NCBI RefSeq assembly: GCF_002210435.1
Contig: NZ_MZMV01000011.1
Coordinates: 1 to 64,000 of the forward strand
Direction: 5' to 3'
Length of the DNA: 64,000 bases
Source of the DNA: Micromonospora wenchangensis
Lineage (GTDB): Bacteria; Actinomycetota; Actinomycetes; Mycobacteriales; Micromonosporaceae
Shown here: positions 8,712 to 17,656 of the stretch, piece after piece
Layout of the letters: each line of letters opens with the position of its first letter
Numbering within the stretch: position 1 is the stretch's first letter
Program-made: the position numbers and the translations under genes
Notes under the pieces: model-generated
Seen by the model: only the letters and a program-made list of their open reading frames with translations
Told to the model about the DNA's origin: nothing
Databases searched by the model: none

Positions 8712-9655
8712 GCTTGCTCCTGATTCTGTCGGTGACAGGCGACGGACTCGTCGGGGCGGGGCCCGACGATCATTTGCGGGCGTTCGGCTTCGCACCGGTC
8801 GAACGCCTGCGGGCAACGCGGGTTGAAGGCACACCCGTCGATGCTGGCGAGCGGGCCGGGCATCTCCCCGCGCAGCGTAGGAGCCGGCGAAGGGTCCGCG
8901 TCGAGGCGTGGGACGGCCGCAAGCAACGCCTGCGTGTACGGGTGCCGAGCGGCATCCATCAGGCGCAGCGTGGGTGCGCTCTCGACGATTCGGCCCCGGT
9001 ACATGACGGCCACCCGGTCGGCGAGTTGGCGCACCACGGCTAGGTCATGCGCGATGAACAGGCAGCCGAGGCCGAGCCTGTCCACCAGATCCCGGATCAG
9101 GTTGAGGACGGTGGCCTGCACGGGCGCGTCGAGGGCCGTGACCGGTTCGTCGCAGATCAGCAGCCGGGGCCGTACCGCGAGAGCGCGCGCGATCGCGACG
9201 CGTTGGCGCTGCCCTCCACTGAGCTCACGCGGCCGCCGCCCGGCGAGGCCCGGGTCCAGCTCGACCAGCTCGAGTAGTTCCGCCACCCGCTGGCGGCGTG
9301 CCGCCCGAGAGCCGATGCGGTGGATGTGCAGTGGTTCGGCGAGCGCACGGGCGACCGTCTGCCGCGGACTCAGCGATTGGAACGGATCTTGAAAGACCAT
9401 CTGTACCGCCCGCCGGTACGCCCGGAGGGCGTCACCGCGCAGCGCGTGGACATCCGCGCCGTCCAGAGACACCGTGCCGGCGATCGGGCGTTCGAGCCGC
9501 ACCACGGTCCGGGCGATTGTCGACTTGCCGCAACCGGACTCACCCACGAGCGCCAGCAGTTCGCCGGGGCGGACACTCAGGTCGACGTCGCGGACCACCG
9601 GCACGAGCCTGCCGGCGATCGGGAACGCCACTCGTACTGCGGTCAGCTCAAGCAC
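8708..9655 (-). CDS. peptide/nickel ABC transporter ATPase (OppF/NikE type)
   Basis: A 315-residue ABC ATPase. Walker A is GESGCGKST, the signature is LSGGQRQR and Walker B is LLICDEPVTALD, with the H-loop in LFIAHDLAVV. The C-terminal oligopeptide/nickel domain contains the cysteine cluster C-x5-C-x6-C-x-C pattern in CAFNPRCPQAFDRC, which is usual for this subfamily. It starts at a GTG and overlaps the fused permease-ATPase gene by eight bases. It supplies energy for the importer encoded by the operon 14058-8708. Confidence 0.9.
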   Translation of the reverse strand: MLELTAVRVAFPIAGRLVPVVRDVDLSVRPGELLALVGESGCGKSTIARTVVRLERPIAGTVSLDGADVHALRGDALRAYRRAVQMVFQDPFQSLSPRQTVARALAEPLHIHRIGSRAARRQRVAELLELVELDPGLAGRRPRELSGGQRQRVAIARALAVRPRLLICDEPVTALDAPVQATVLNLIRDLVDRLGLGCLFIAHDLAVVRQLADRVAVMYRGRIVESAPTLRLMDAARHPYTQALLAAVPRLDADPSPAPTLRGEMPGPLASIDGCAFNPRCPQAFDRCEAERPQMIVGPRPDESVACHRQNQEQA

Positions 9656-11486
9656 CGTCGTACCCGATCGGCCGCGCCACCGTCGGACGCACCCAGCAGG
9701 CAGAGGTGTGCCCTGGCGTCACCGGTTGCAGCGGCGGTTCCTCGACGTGACATCGCTTCGTGGCATGTGCGCAGCGCGGTGCGAATGCGCAGGCACTCAC
9801 CTTGCGTCGGGCCGGCTCCGCGGGCGGAAGGGTCCGGAACCGGGTTCCGGGCACCGCCTTGGGTGACGGCACCGCGTCGAGCAGGCCGCGTGTGTACGGA
9901 TGGTCGGGCCGGCTCACGACGTCGGCTGCCGGCCCGACCTCGACGATGCGGCCGGCGTAGCAGACCGCGATGTCGTCGGCGATCCTGGCCGCCGCCGCGA
10001 TGTCGTGGCTGATGAGGATCAGCCCCATCCCGATGGATTCGCGCAGATCCGCCAGCAGAGCATGGATCTGGGCCTGGGTGGTGACGTCCAACGCCGAGGT
10101 TGGTTCGTCGGCGATCAGGATCTCCGGCTCTCCGGCCAGGGCCAGGGCGATCATCACCCGCTGGCACATTCCACCGGACAGCGTGTGCGGGTAGGCGGAG
10201 ACCTGCGACTCCGGTTCCGGGAGACCGACCATCTTCAACAGCTCGAGCGATCGGGCGCGCTCACGGCCGCGCGGGACGACGCCAGCGTGCCGCACCGCGT
10301 CGTCGAGCAGCGCGCCCACCGTCCGTACCGGGTTGAGCGCACCCCGCGCGTCCTGCAACACCACACCGACCCGGCGCCCCCGCACCGCCTCCTGGATCGC
10401 CGGTCCGCCGCCGAGCAGGTCGACCTGGCCCAGGACGGCGCGACCGCTGACCCGCGCGGTGGCATCGATCAGCCCGAGCGGGGCGAGGGTGGACAACGTC
10501 TTGCCGCTCCCGCTCTCCCCGACGATCGCCAACGCTCTGCCAGGGGCTACGCGGTAGTCGATACCGTCCACCACCTTCCGTCCGGCAAAGGCGACCGCGA
10601 GTTCCTCGACCCGGTACGGGCCGGCGGTCGAGCCGTTCATCCGGGCGCGCCGCCGCGGCATCCCGAGCCGTACCAGCGGCAGGTTGTCGGTGGCGAACTG
10701 CTCGGCCAGCAGGTTGCTGGCGAGGACGACGGCGGCGATGGCCAGGCCGGGTGGCAGCGCCAGCCACAGGGCGGAGTCCAGATACGGGCGGGCGTCGATG
10801 AGCATCTGCCCCCACTCCGGTTCGGGCGGCGGGATGCCGAGACCGAGAAAGCTGAGGAACGCCAGCGACAGCACGATGAAACCGATCTCGATGCTCGCGT
10901 AGACGAGCACTGGTGCTGCCAGGGCGGGCAATGCATGTTGAAAGAGGATCCGGAACCGGGAGGCGCCGAGCACCTGCAGCGCGTCGAAGTAGGCGCTGCG
11001 GCGGAGACTGACGAACCGCCCGCGCGCCAACCGGGCAAATGGCGGCCAACCGGTCAGGGACAGGGCCAGAACGAGGTTGGCGCTGCCGTGACCGCGCACG
11101 CCCAGGATGGCCAGCGCGACGATCAGTGAGGGCAGCGTCAGCGTCACGTCCATCAACCACAACGCCACGCGATCCGGCCAGCCGCCGAGGAAGCCTCCGG
11201 CGGCACCGATCACCACCCCGACAGTGACGGACACCGCGAGCACCGCCGCGGCCAGTATCAGTGAGGCCTGCGCACCGTACAGCAGGCGGGACAACTGGTC
11301 CCGGCCCAGTTGGTCGGTGCCCAGCAGATGCTCCATCGACGGCCGCGCCAGGCTGGCCATCAGATCGTTGGCGATCGGGTCGTACGGAGCGATGACCGGT
11401 GCCAGGGCCCCGGCCATGACGAAACCCAGCAACGGCAGTGCGCAGATCACCGTACGACGCCGGCGGCCCGCCCCCGACGCCGTCAT
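9648..11486 (-). CDS. fused ABC permease-ATPase (OppC/NikC + OppD/NikD)
   Basis: A 612-residue fusion. Residues 1 to about 285 are a DppC/NikC-type permease with six membrane segments; the region GTDQLGRDQLSRLLYG and the EAA-like loop GASRFRILFQHALP are visible. Residues from about 300 form an ABC ATPase with Walker A GESGSGKT, signature LSGGMCQR, Walker B ILIADEPTSALD and a C-terminal cysteine cluster. An internal ATG at the junction could allow separate translation of the ATPase half. ATG at 11486 overlaps the upstream permease stop. Most relatives are encoded by two genes; the reading frame here is continuous, with no sign of a frameshift. Confidence 0.88.
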   Translation of the reverse strand: MTASGAGRRRRTVICALPLLGFVMAGALAPVIAPYDPIANDLMASLARPSMEHLLGTDQLGRDQLSRLLYGAQASLILAAAVLAVSVTVGVVIGAAGGFLGGWPDRVALWLMDVTLTLPSLIVALAILGVRGHGSANLVLALSLTGWPPFARLARGRFVSLRRSAYFDALQVLGASRFRILFQHALPALAAPVLVYASIEIGFIVLSLAFLSFLGLGIPPPEPEWGQMLIDARPYLDSALWLALPPGLAIAAVVLASNLLAEQFATDNLPLVRLGMPRRRARMNGSTAGPYRVEELAVAFAGRKVVDGIDYRVAPGRALAIVGESGSGKTLSTLAPLGLIDATARVSGRAVLGQVDLLGGGPAIQEAVRGRRVGVVLQDARGALNPVRTVGALLDDAVRHAGVVPRGRERARSLELLKMVGLPEPESQVSAYPHTLSGGMCQRVMIALALAGEPEILIADEPTSALDVTTQAQIHALLADLRESIGMGLILISHDIAAAARIADDIAVCYAGRIVEVGPAADVVSRPDHPYTRGLLDAVPSPKAVPGTRFRTLPPAEPARRKVSACAFAPRCAHATKRCHVEEPPLQPVTPGHTSACWVRPTVARPIGYDGA

Positions 11487-12439
11487 CCGCTGCTCACCCG
11501 CGGGTCGATCCGGCCGTGTAGCCGGTCGGCCAGCCGGTTGGTCGCGGTGAAGGCCAGCGCGAAGCACAGCACGCACGCCTGGATCGCCATCAGGTCGCGG
11601 AAGTTCACGGCCTGGACGAAGTAGTCACCGATACCGTTGTGGGCGAAGACGGTCTCCACCACCAGCGCTCCGGTGAGCATGCCGCCGACGATCAGGCCGA
11701 TCGTGTTGAGGACGGCGCCGGCGACGTTGGGCAGCGCGTCGCGCACGACGATCGACACCGTCGGCGTGCCCCGCGCCTGCGCGGCGCGTACATACGGTTG
11801 GGCGAGTGCTTCGCGCAGTGACACAGCGACCACACGGCTGAGTAGACCGACAGCCGGTAGGGCGAGGACGACCACCGGCATCACGTATCCGGCGAGACCG
11901 CCGTCGGCGGAGGTGGGTAGAAGACCCAGTTGCTCGGTGAGCACGACGACCAGTAGATAGCTGACCCAGAAGGTGGGCAACGAGACGGCGAGCAGGCCCG
12001 TCAGCCGCAGGCCGCGTCGAGCCGGACGCCACGGCAGCATGACGGCCAGCGCACCCACCAGCATGCCTAGCGGCAACGCCACAACCGCCGCCAGCCCGGC
12101 CAGCGACAGCGTGACCGGGACTCGTTCCGCCAACTCGGTCAGTACCGGCCGGCCGGTGCGCGCGGACTTCCCCAGATCACCCTGCACGGCGTGGCCGAGC
12201 CAACGGACGTAACGTTCGGGGATGCTGCCCTCCATTCCCAGCTCACGCCGGGCCGAGGCGACCTGGTCCTCGGTGACGCCGGGGTGCCCGGCCCGCTGCT
12301 GCGCGAGCCGGGTGGCGGCGTCACCGGGAGCCAGCGCGATGAGCCCGAACGCCAGCAGCGACGTGATTCCGAGAACCAGCGCCAACTCGGCGGCCAGCCG
12401 GGCCGACCGCCGAGTCCAACGCACGAGCAGACCGTTCAT
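11483..12439 (-). CDS. ABC permease (OppB/NikB type)
   Basis: A 318-residue DppB/NikB-type permease. The N-terminal membrane helix leads into GLIALAPGDAATRL. Five further helices follow, and the EAA loop is YVRAAQARGTPTVSIVVRDALPN. The start at 12439 forms an ATGA overlap with the binding-protein gene and suits the family length; the open frame upstream is low-complexity and not part of the protein. It pairs with the NikC-like half of the fused protein to form the membrane channel. Confidence 0.9.
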   Translation of the reverse strand: MNGLLVRWTRRSARLAAELALVLGITSLLAFGLIALAPGDAATRLAQQRAGHPGVTEDQVASARRELGMEGSIPERYVRWLGHAVQGDLGKSARTGRPVLTELAERVPVTLSLAGLAAVVALPLGMLVGALAVMLPWRPARRGLRLTGLLAVSLPTFWVSYLLVVVLTEQLGLLPTSADGGLAGYVMPVVVLALPAVGLLSRVVAVSLREALAQPYVRAAQARGTPTVSIVVRDALPNVAGAVLNTIGLIVGGMLTGALVVETVFAHNGIGDYFVQAVNFRDLMAIQACVLCFALAFTATNRLADRLHGRIDPRVSSG

Positions 12440-14058
12440 CGTTGCAGCGTCACCGTGGACAGGTCGAAGTCGTACTCCGTGTGCGGCACCTGGAAGCCCT
12501 TGACCGCCGGACCGACGGCCCACACCCGTGGCCGGTACGCGATCGGCACGAAGGCGGCCTCCCGGTTCAGCACGGCCCAGGCGTCCTGGTAGTTCTTGGC
12601 GCGGGTGGCGGCGTCCCGGGCGTACAACGCTCCGTCGATGAGCCGTTCGACCTCGTCGGTCTTCCACAGTCCGGGATCCTTACGGTCGCCGGTCAGGAAG
12701 CCGACCACGAACCCCGACGGGTCGTAAGGGGCGCCGTAGGTCTCCATGAAGGCGAGGTCGTACTTGCCGGCGTGCAGGTCGTCGTAGAACGTGGCCTCGT
12801 CGACCGCGACGATGTTCACCGTGATCCCGACCTCGCCCAGTGCCGAGGCGACGGCCTGAGCGCTGAGCCGCGAGTCCTGCCAGCCGACGGCGGCCGTCGA
12901 CGGGATCCGCAGCGACAGGACCAGCTGCTTGCCATCCTTGACCCGGCCCTTGCCCTCCTGGCGCCACCCGGCCGCATCGAGAATCCGGCGGGCCTGGTCG
13001 GGATCGAAGGGCAGGCTCTGCGGCGCCCCTGCGTCCGGGATTCCCGGCGCGAACAGCGTGGTCGCAGCCTTGGCCTGTCCGGCGTAGAGCACCTTGGTCA
13101 GGGTCTCCCGGTCCAGGGCGTACCGCACCGCCTCGCGGATCGCCTTGTCGCCCGCGATGCCGTTGAGGTTGAAGCCGAGCATGACGGTGATGTCCGGATC
13201 ACCGTGCAGCACCGTGACCCGCTCGTCCTTGCCGAGGGTGACCGCCTCGGTCGGCGAGATCGGCGCAAGGTAACTACCGCCGAGCATGTCCACCTCGCCC
13301 GCGCGCAGCGCGGAGACCCGGGTCTGCGAGTCCTTTCTGACGCTGAACTCAACCCGGTCGATCTTCGGTTTGGCGCCCCAATAGCCGTCGTTGCGGACCA
13401 GGCTCGCGGCCGTCGTCGTGATCTGTTCCAGCCGCCATGGCCCGGTGCCGATGGCCTTGGTGAACTTCCCGGAAGCGTCGACGGCCTTGGGGCTCATGAA
13501 GCCGGGGGGCCGGGTGAAGGTCAGTTCCTGCAGCAGCGGGTCGTAGGCGCGTTCGAGGCGCAGCCGCAGCTTCATCGGCCCAGGCACCTCCACGGCCTTG
13601 ATGATCTTCGAGGCGGCCAGCCAGGAATGCGACTCCTTGCCCACCCAGCGATCGAGGTTCCACTTCGCCGCCTGTTCGTCGAACGGCGTGTCGTCGTGAA
13701 ACTTCACACCGGTCCGCAGCTCGAAGTCGATCGTGAGTCCGTCCGCCGCGACCTGCCACGACGTGGCCAGGCCCGGCTCCAGGCGACCACCCTGTCCGTA
13801 CTTCACCAGCGTCTCGAAGACCATCGGCGCGATGAACCAGTCCCCGTTGTAGTCGTGCGGGTCCTGGTCGCCGTACTCGTTCGCGTTCGCCACGCGCAGC
13901 GTGCCGCCGGTCGCGGCGGTTCGATCGACGTCCCCGGATCCGCTGGCCGTGCAACCTGCCACCAGAGCAGCCAGCACCGCCAGTGTGGCCAGCGCCCGGG
14001 CTGGTCGGCAGGCCCGTAGCAGCGAGGAACCTTCGTCCGAATAGCAAGCGACACGCAT
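12436..14058 (-). CDS. NikA/CntA-like extracellular solute-binding lipoprotein
   Basis: A 540-residue family 5 solute-binding lipoprotein. The signal peptide ends in the lipobox LVAGC (about residue 37). Several segments closely follow the nickel-binding protein NikA: MVFETLVKYGQGG, FTRPPGFMSP, VRNDGYWGAKPKI, TLFAPGIPDAG and ETYGAPYDPSG. This places it nearer to nickel/metallophore binders (NikA, CntA) than to general oligopeptide binders. I chose the ATG at 14058, after GGAAGGG, over a TTG one codon upstream. First gene of the importer operon. The ligand could be a nickel, cobalt or zinc complex; context favours the neighbouring cluster's product. Confidence 0.88.
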   Translation of the reverse strand: MRVACYSDEGSSLLRACRPARALATLAVLAALVAGCTASGSGDVDRTAATGGTLRVANANEYGDQDPHDYNGDWFIAPMVFETLVKYGQGGRLEPGLATSWQVAADGLTIDFELRTGVKFHDDTPFDEQAAKWNLDRWVGKESHSWLAASKIIKAVEVPGPMKLRLRLERAYDPLLQELTFTRPPGFMSPKAVDASGKFTKAIGTGPWRLEQITTTAASLVRNDGYWGAKPKIDRVEFSVRKDSQTRVSALRAGEVDMLGGSYLAPISPTEAVTLGKDERVTVLHGDPDITVMLGFNLNGIAGDKAIREAVRYALDRETLTKVLYAGQAKAATTLFAPGIPDAGAPQSLPFDPDQARRILDAAGWRQEGKGRVKDGKQLVLSLRIPSTAAVGWQDSRLSAQAVASALGEVGITVNIVAVDEATFYDDLHAGKYDLAFMETYGAPYDPSGFVVGFLTGDRKDPGLWKTDEVERLIDGALYARDAATRAKNYQDAWAVLNREAAFVPIAYRPRVWAVGPAVKGFQVPHTEYDFDLSTVTLQR

Positions 14059-14501
14059 CAATGACCCTTCCAGAGTGGCATCTGCGCTGACCAGGGGTGG
14101 CGGACACCCCTACCTCGAGAAGGAGGCCGGGGTGATTCACAGACATAGTCGTCTGACGACAAGCGAAAGTTCCCTCAAGGTGAGCCGGCGACCGGATCGG
14201 CGAACCAGTCGGATGATGCGGTACGCCGACCGGGCGCGGGAGTGTGGCGATGTCGGCTCTGCCTCACGCAGCCCCGCCACAGTCCGAACCGGTGCCTGGC
14301 ACCTGCTCCGATCCGGCGACGGGGTGTCCCCGAGGCGAGTCGGTCACGGTGCCGTGCCCCGATCCCAGCGTGCACCCCTGCGCCCGAGCCCTCGTTGTCC
14401 CTCCGAAGGTCGTTTGCCGATCCGGCAAGTTTCCTCGCCGGCATCGCGTGACAGGGGGCACCATGCCGGTCGAGCCTGATCGATCGTGAGGACGTGAGCG
14501 T
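14059..14501. promoter_or_regulatory. divergent intergenic region with an operator-like dyad
   Basis: About 440 bases separate the divergent importer operon and the methyltransferase gene at 14502. I see no gene in it. An imperfect dyad GTCGTCTGACGAC occurs at 14148-14160, about 90 bases ahead of the binding-protein start, and could be a repressor site. No riboswitch or metal-box consensus is recognisable. Confidence 0.35.
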
Positions 14502-15143
14502 ATGAAGTACATCGAGCGCCCGGACGCGGCAACCCCGGCCGAGTTCTGGGAGAGTCTGCACCAGCAGGTGGCCGACGCCCAGTGGGAGGTACGCGTCAAC
14601 CCGATCCTTGCCGCAACGGCCGGCGACCTTCCGCCGGGTGCCGCTCTCGACCTGGGCTGCGGCCAGGGCGGCGACAGCCTGTGGCTCGCGCAACGCGGCT
14701 GGCAGGTCACCGCGGTCGACATCGCCGATGCCGCCCTGCAACGGGTGAACGAACGTGCCGCCCAGCAGAGACTGAGCGACAGGATCGTCACCGAACGGCA
14801 TGATCTGGCAAATTCCCTACCCCGGGGCACCTGGGACCTGGTGAGCGCTCATTACCTGCACAGCCTCTTCGACTTCCCCAGGGCCCGCATCCTGCGTGAT
14901 CTCAGCGAGCAGGTGAACCCCGGTGGCATGCTGCTGATCGTCGACCACGGTTCAGTAGCACCATGGTCCTGGAACCAGGGGGCCACGATTCCCACCCCGG
15001 ACGAGACCCTGGCCGGTCTGGCCCTCGATTCCACGTCCTGGCATGTGCTTCGCTGCGAAGCCCGCGACCGGACGGCCACCGGCCCGGGTGGCCAGACGGC
15101 CGAGGTGACCGACAATGTGATCGCCTTGCGCAGGACGGGCTGA
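14502..15143 (+). CDS. class I SAM-dependent methyltransferase (small, TehB-like)
   Basis: A 213-residue class I methyltransferase. Motif I is ALDLGCGQGGDSLWLA, followed by VTAVDIADAAL; the motif IV region is WDLVSAHYLHSL and post-motif LLIVDHGS. Its length and the GGDS variant of motif I match the TehB/thiol and small-molecule methyltransferase group. ATG at 14502 is preceded by a GAGGACGTGAG region. It stands alone between two operons. The substrate is unknown; chemistry on a toxic oxyanion or thiol is one family option. Confidence 0.8.
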   Translation: MKYIERPDAATPAEFWESLHQQVADAQWEVRVNPILAATAGDLPPGAALDLGCGQGGDSLWLAQRGWQVTAVDIADAALQRVNERAAQQRLSDRIVTERHDLANSLPRGTWDLVSAHYLHSLFDFPRARILRDLSEQVNPGGMLLIVDHGSVAPWSWNQGATIPTPDETLAGLALDSTSWHVLRCEARDRTATGPGGQTAEVTDNVIALRRTG

Positions 15144-15416
15144 CCGGATCTTCGCTGCGAAGGCGACCGCCGTCGGCCCGGCCCGCGCGAACTGGCCCAC
15201 GACGGGCGTCATTCGGTTCGGGCAGAGCGTTCCGCGTTACCGGAGGCGACCGTCCCCCGGCGGGCCATGGCGTCGCCGGTGATGAGCAGGCCGTCGGGTT
15301 CGGCTGGTTCCACGCTGCTGACGCTGGCGGGTTTGTGGGCGAGGGACCCGCTCCGCTGCTGGTGGAAGGTCGGAACAGGGAACTAAAGCCGTCCACGGCG
15401 CGACCAACCCGAGGTG

Positions 15417-16466
15417 ATGACTGACGTTCCTGACGCCGGGATCGCCGGGGTGCGCACCCGGGTGGTGCTGGTCATCCTGTTCGACGGGGTGCAGCCGATC
15501 GACGTGGCCGGTCCGGTCGACGTGTTCACGTCGGCTACCCGCTTCGTGGGTGACGCGGACAGCCCGCCGTACGTCATCCGGACCGCCTCTCTCGATGGTG
15601 GGGCGGTCCGGGCCGCCGGTGGTCTGCGCCTCGTCCCGGACGGTGACCTGGGCGGCGTCGAGGATCCGGACCTGCTGGTGGTGCCGGGCGGGCCGGGCGT
15701 GGGAGACGTCGACGACCGGCTCGTCGCCTGGCTCGCCGAGCGTGCTCCCGGCATCCCGCGGGTGGTTTCGGTGTGCACCGGGGCCTACCTGCTGGCCAAG
15801 GCCGGTCTCCTGGACGGTCGCCGGGCCACCACCCACTGGGAGGCCTGCGGTTACCTGAGCGAGATGTTTCCCCGGGTGGCGTTCGACCCGGACGCCATCT
15901 TCGTCCGGGACGGGACGATCTCCACGTCGGCGGGGGCGACAGCCGGGGTCGACCTGGCCATGGCGCTGGTCGAGGAGGACTTCGGTCGTGCGGTGGCTCT
16001 GGGCATCGCCCGGCTGTTGGTGTGCTACCTGCGCCGGCCGGGCAATCAGGCCCAGCTCAGCGTCCAGCTCTCGACCCAGATCGCCCGGACCGATCCGCTG
16101 CGCGAGGTGCAGTACTGGGCCGCCGCGAACCTGGCGGCCGACCTGTCCGTCCCGGCGATGGCGGAGCGCGCCGGGCTGTCTCCGCGGCAGTTCGCCCGGG
16201 CGTTCGGGGAACAGGTTGGGATGCCGCCGGGCCGGTACGTGGACCTGATCCGGCTGGAGGCTGCCCAGCGCATGCTGACCGACACCACCGATGGTGTGCT
16301 CGGTATCGCTCACCGTTGCGGATATGGGTCGGCGGAGGCGATGCGCCGGGCGTTCCTGCGCGAACTCGACATTTCGCCGACCGAATACCGTCGCGCGTCG
16401 GCGAAGGAGTCGGTGATCCCCGACGGATCTTCGTCGATGGCAGATTTGTTGGCCGGTACGTCATAG
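15417..16466 (+). CDS. GlxA-type AraC family regulator (DJ-1/PfpI + AraC HTH)
   Basis: A 349-residue transcription regulator. Residues about 15-185 form a DJ-1/PfpI-like domain with the nucleophile-elbow segment VVSVCTGAYLLAKAG. Residues about 230-330 are the AraC helix-turn-helix pair (LSPRQFARAFGEQVGMPPGRYV and GIAHRCGYGSAEAMRRAFLRELDISPTEYR). Either the GTG at 15414 or the ATG at 15417 may start it; GAGG lies immediately upstream. It precedes a FecBCD operon followed by three DJ-1 proteins, so it plausibly senses a small molecule and controls that operon. Confidence 0.88.
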   Translation: MTDVPDAGIAGVRTRVVLVILFDGVQPIDVAGPVDVFTSATRFVGDADSPPYVIRTASLDGGAVRAAGGLRLVPDGDLGGVEDPDLLVVPGGPGVGDVDDRLVAWLAERAPGIPRVVSVCTGAYLLAKAGLLDGRRATTHWEACGYLSEMFPRVAFDPDAIFVRDGTISTSAGATAGVDLAMALVEEDFGRAVALGIARLLVCYLRRPGNQAQLSVQLSTQIARTDPLREVQYWAAANLAADLSVPAMAERAGLSPRQFARAFGEQVGMPPGRYVDLIRLEAAQRMLTDTTDGVLGIAHRCGYGSAEAMRRAFLRELDISPTEYRRASAKESVIPDGSSSMADLLAGTS

Positions 16467-16509
16467 GCGTGAGCGCGGGCCGCTTCTAAGCTTCCTGACA
16501 TATGGCGAA

Positions 16510-16523
16510 ATGAATATTTTCAT
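16510..16523. promoter_or_regulatory. AT-rich dyad, possible metalloregulator site
   Basis: ATGAATATTTTCAT matches its own reverse complement at 12 of 14 positions, in an AT-rich patch unusual for this GC-rich DNA. It lies about 50 bases before the FecB-like gene. It resembles Fur/Zur-family sites (TGAAA...TTTCA) but is not a clean match to any consensus I know. Confidence 0.35.
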
Positions 16524-16573
16524 GCCATTTTCAGCTTTCCGTGCATGCTTCATGACAGAGATGTGAGCTCGAC

Positions 16574-17656
16574 GTGACTCTCGTTCCAGACCGGATTGTC
16601 CGTTCCACGCTGGCCATCGGCCTCGTCGTCGCGCTCGGCGCCTGCTCGGGGACGACGGTGCCGGACGCTCCGGTCGCATCGGCCGACGCGTCGGTCGCCG
16701 TCGGTCCCCGAACCACGTATCCGCTGACGATCGACAACTGCGGCCGCGAGGTCACGTTCTCCCAGGCGCCCCGCCGGGTCGTGCTGCTCAACGGCGCGTC
16801 CGTGGCCGAGGTCGAGTCGATGATCGCGCTCGGCGTCGAGGGAACCATCGTGGCCAACAGCCAGAGCTACGGCGTCTCCGACGACCCGACGATGGTCGAA
16901 CGGATCAAGGCCATCCCGACCGGCGGATTGAAGCTGAACAAGAACTTCGAGGTCCCCCGCGAGCAGGTGATCGCCCAGTCACCCGATCTGGTGATCTCGA
17001 CGTGGGCAGGCGGGTTCGACGACAAGATCGGCTCGATCACCCGCGACGAGCTCGGCAAGGCCGGCATCAACAGTTTCGTGTCCCCGTCGAACTGCGCCAA
17101 CGGTGCGACCTCGCCCCGACCGCAGGACACGGCCACGTATGTGACGCGGTCGGTCGAGTCGTCGTACGAGCTGCTGAACCAACTCGGGGTCATCTTCGAC
17201 GTTCAAGGCAAGGCGGCGCAGGTCGTGCAGGACTCGCGCACGGCGCTGGCCGCCATCCCGTCGCCGACCGGGGCACCCAAGCGGGTGCTGGCCGCCTATC
17301 CCAGTATGGGGTCGGCGATGGGTCTCAAGGTGCCTGCCGTGTTCGGCGGCGGCATCTTCGACGACATCATCACCCGGGCCGGCGGTGTCAACGCGTTCGG
17401 CGGCCTGACCGACCAGCAACTCACCGCACTCAACGTCGAGGCCCTCGCCGCGGCGAACGTAGAGGTGCTGGTGATCGGCCTGTACCAGCCGGACGACGAC
17501 GCCAAGAAGTTCGCGGAGCAGCTGTTCGCGCAGTATCCGCAGTGGCCGGCGTCGAAGACCAAGACCTACACCTCGGTTTCCGACAGCTTCTACCTCGGAC
17601 CGCTGAACGCGGTCGCGGTGAAGAAGATCAGCGATGCCGTCCACGCAGCGAACTGA
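16574..17656 (+). CDS. FecB-type siderophore/cobalamin-like solute-binding lipoprotein
   Basis: A 360-residue periplasmic-binding-protein type III lipoprotein. The signal ends in the lipobox LGAC (about residue 24). The body has the class III pattern: ITIDNCGREVTF-like entry, RRVVLLNGASVAEV and DLVISTWAGGF. The GTG start lacks a strong SD. It is the first gene of an operon with a FecCD permease and FecE ATPase; its end overlaps the permease gene by 23 bases. Ligands of the family are ferric siderophores, haem or cobalamin; the type cannot be told by eye. Confidence 0.85.
   Translation: MTLVPDRIVRSTLAIGLVVALGACSGTTVPDAPVASADASVAVGPRTTYPLTIDNCGREVTFSQAPRRVVLLNGASVAEVESMIALGVEGTIVANSQSYGVSDDPTMVERIKAIPTGGLKLNKNFEVPREQVIAQSPDLVISTWAGGFDDKIGSITRDELGKAGINSFVSPSNCANGATSPRPQDTATYVTRSVESSYELLNQLGVIFDVQGKAAQVVQDSRTALAAIPSPTGAPKRVLAAYPSMGSAMGLKVPAVFGGGIFDDIITRAGGVNAFGGLTDQQLTALNVEALAAANVEVLVIGLYQPDDDAKKFAEQLFAQYPQWPASKTKTYTSVSDSFYLGPLNAVAVKKISDAVHAAN

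Noticed and set aside
12442-14019. 525-residue plus-strand frame opposite the NikA-like gene
   Set aside because: Typical antisense frame of high-GC coding DNA; the minus-strand protein has a lipobox and clear NikA motifs.
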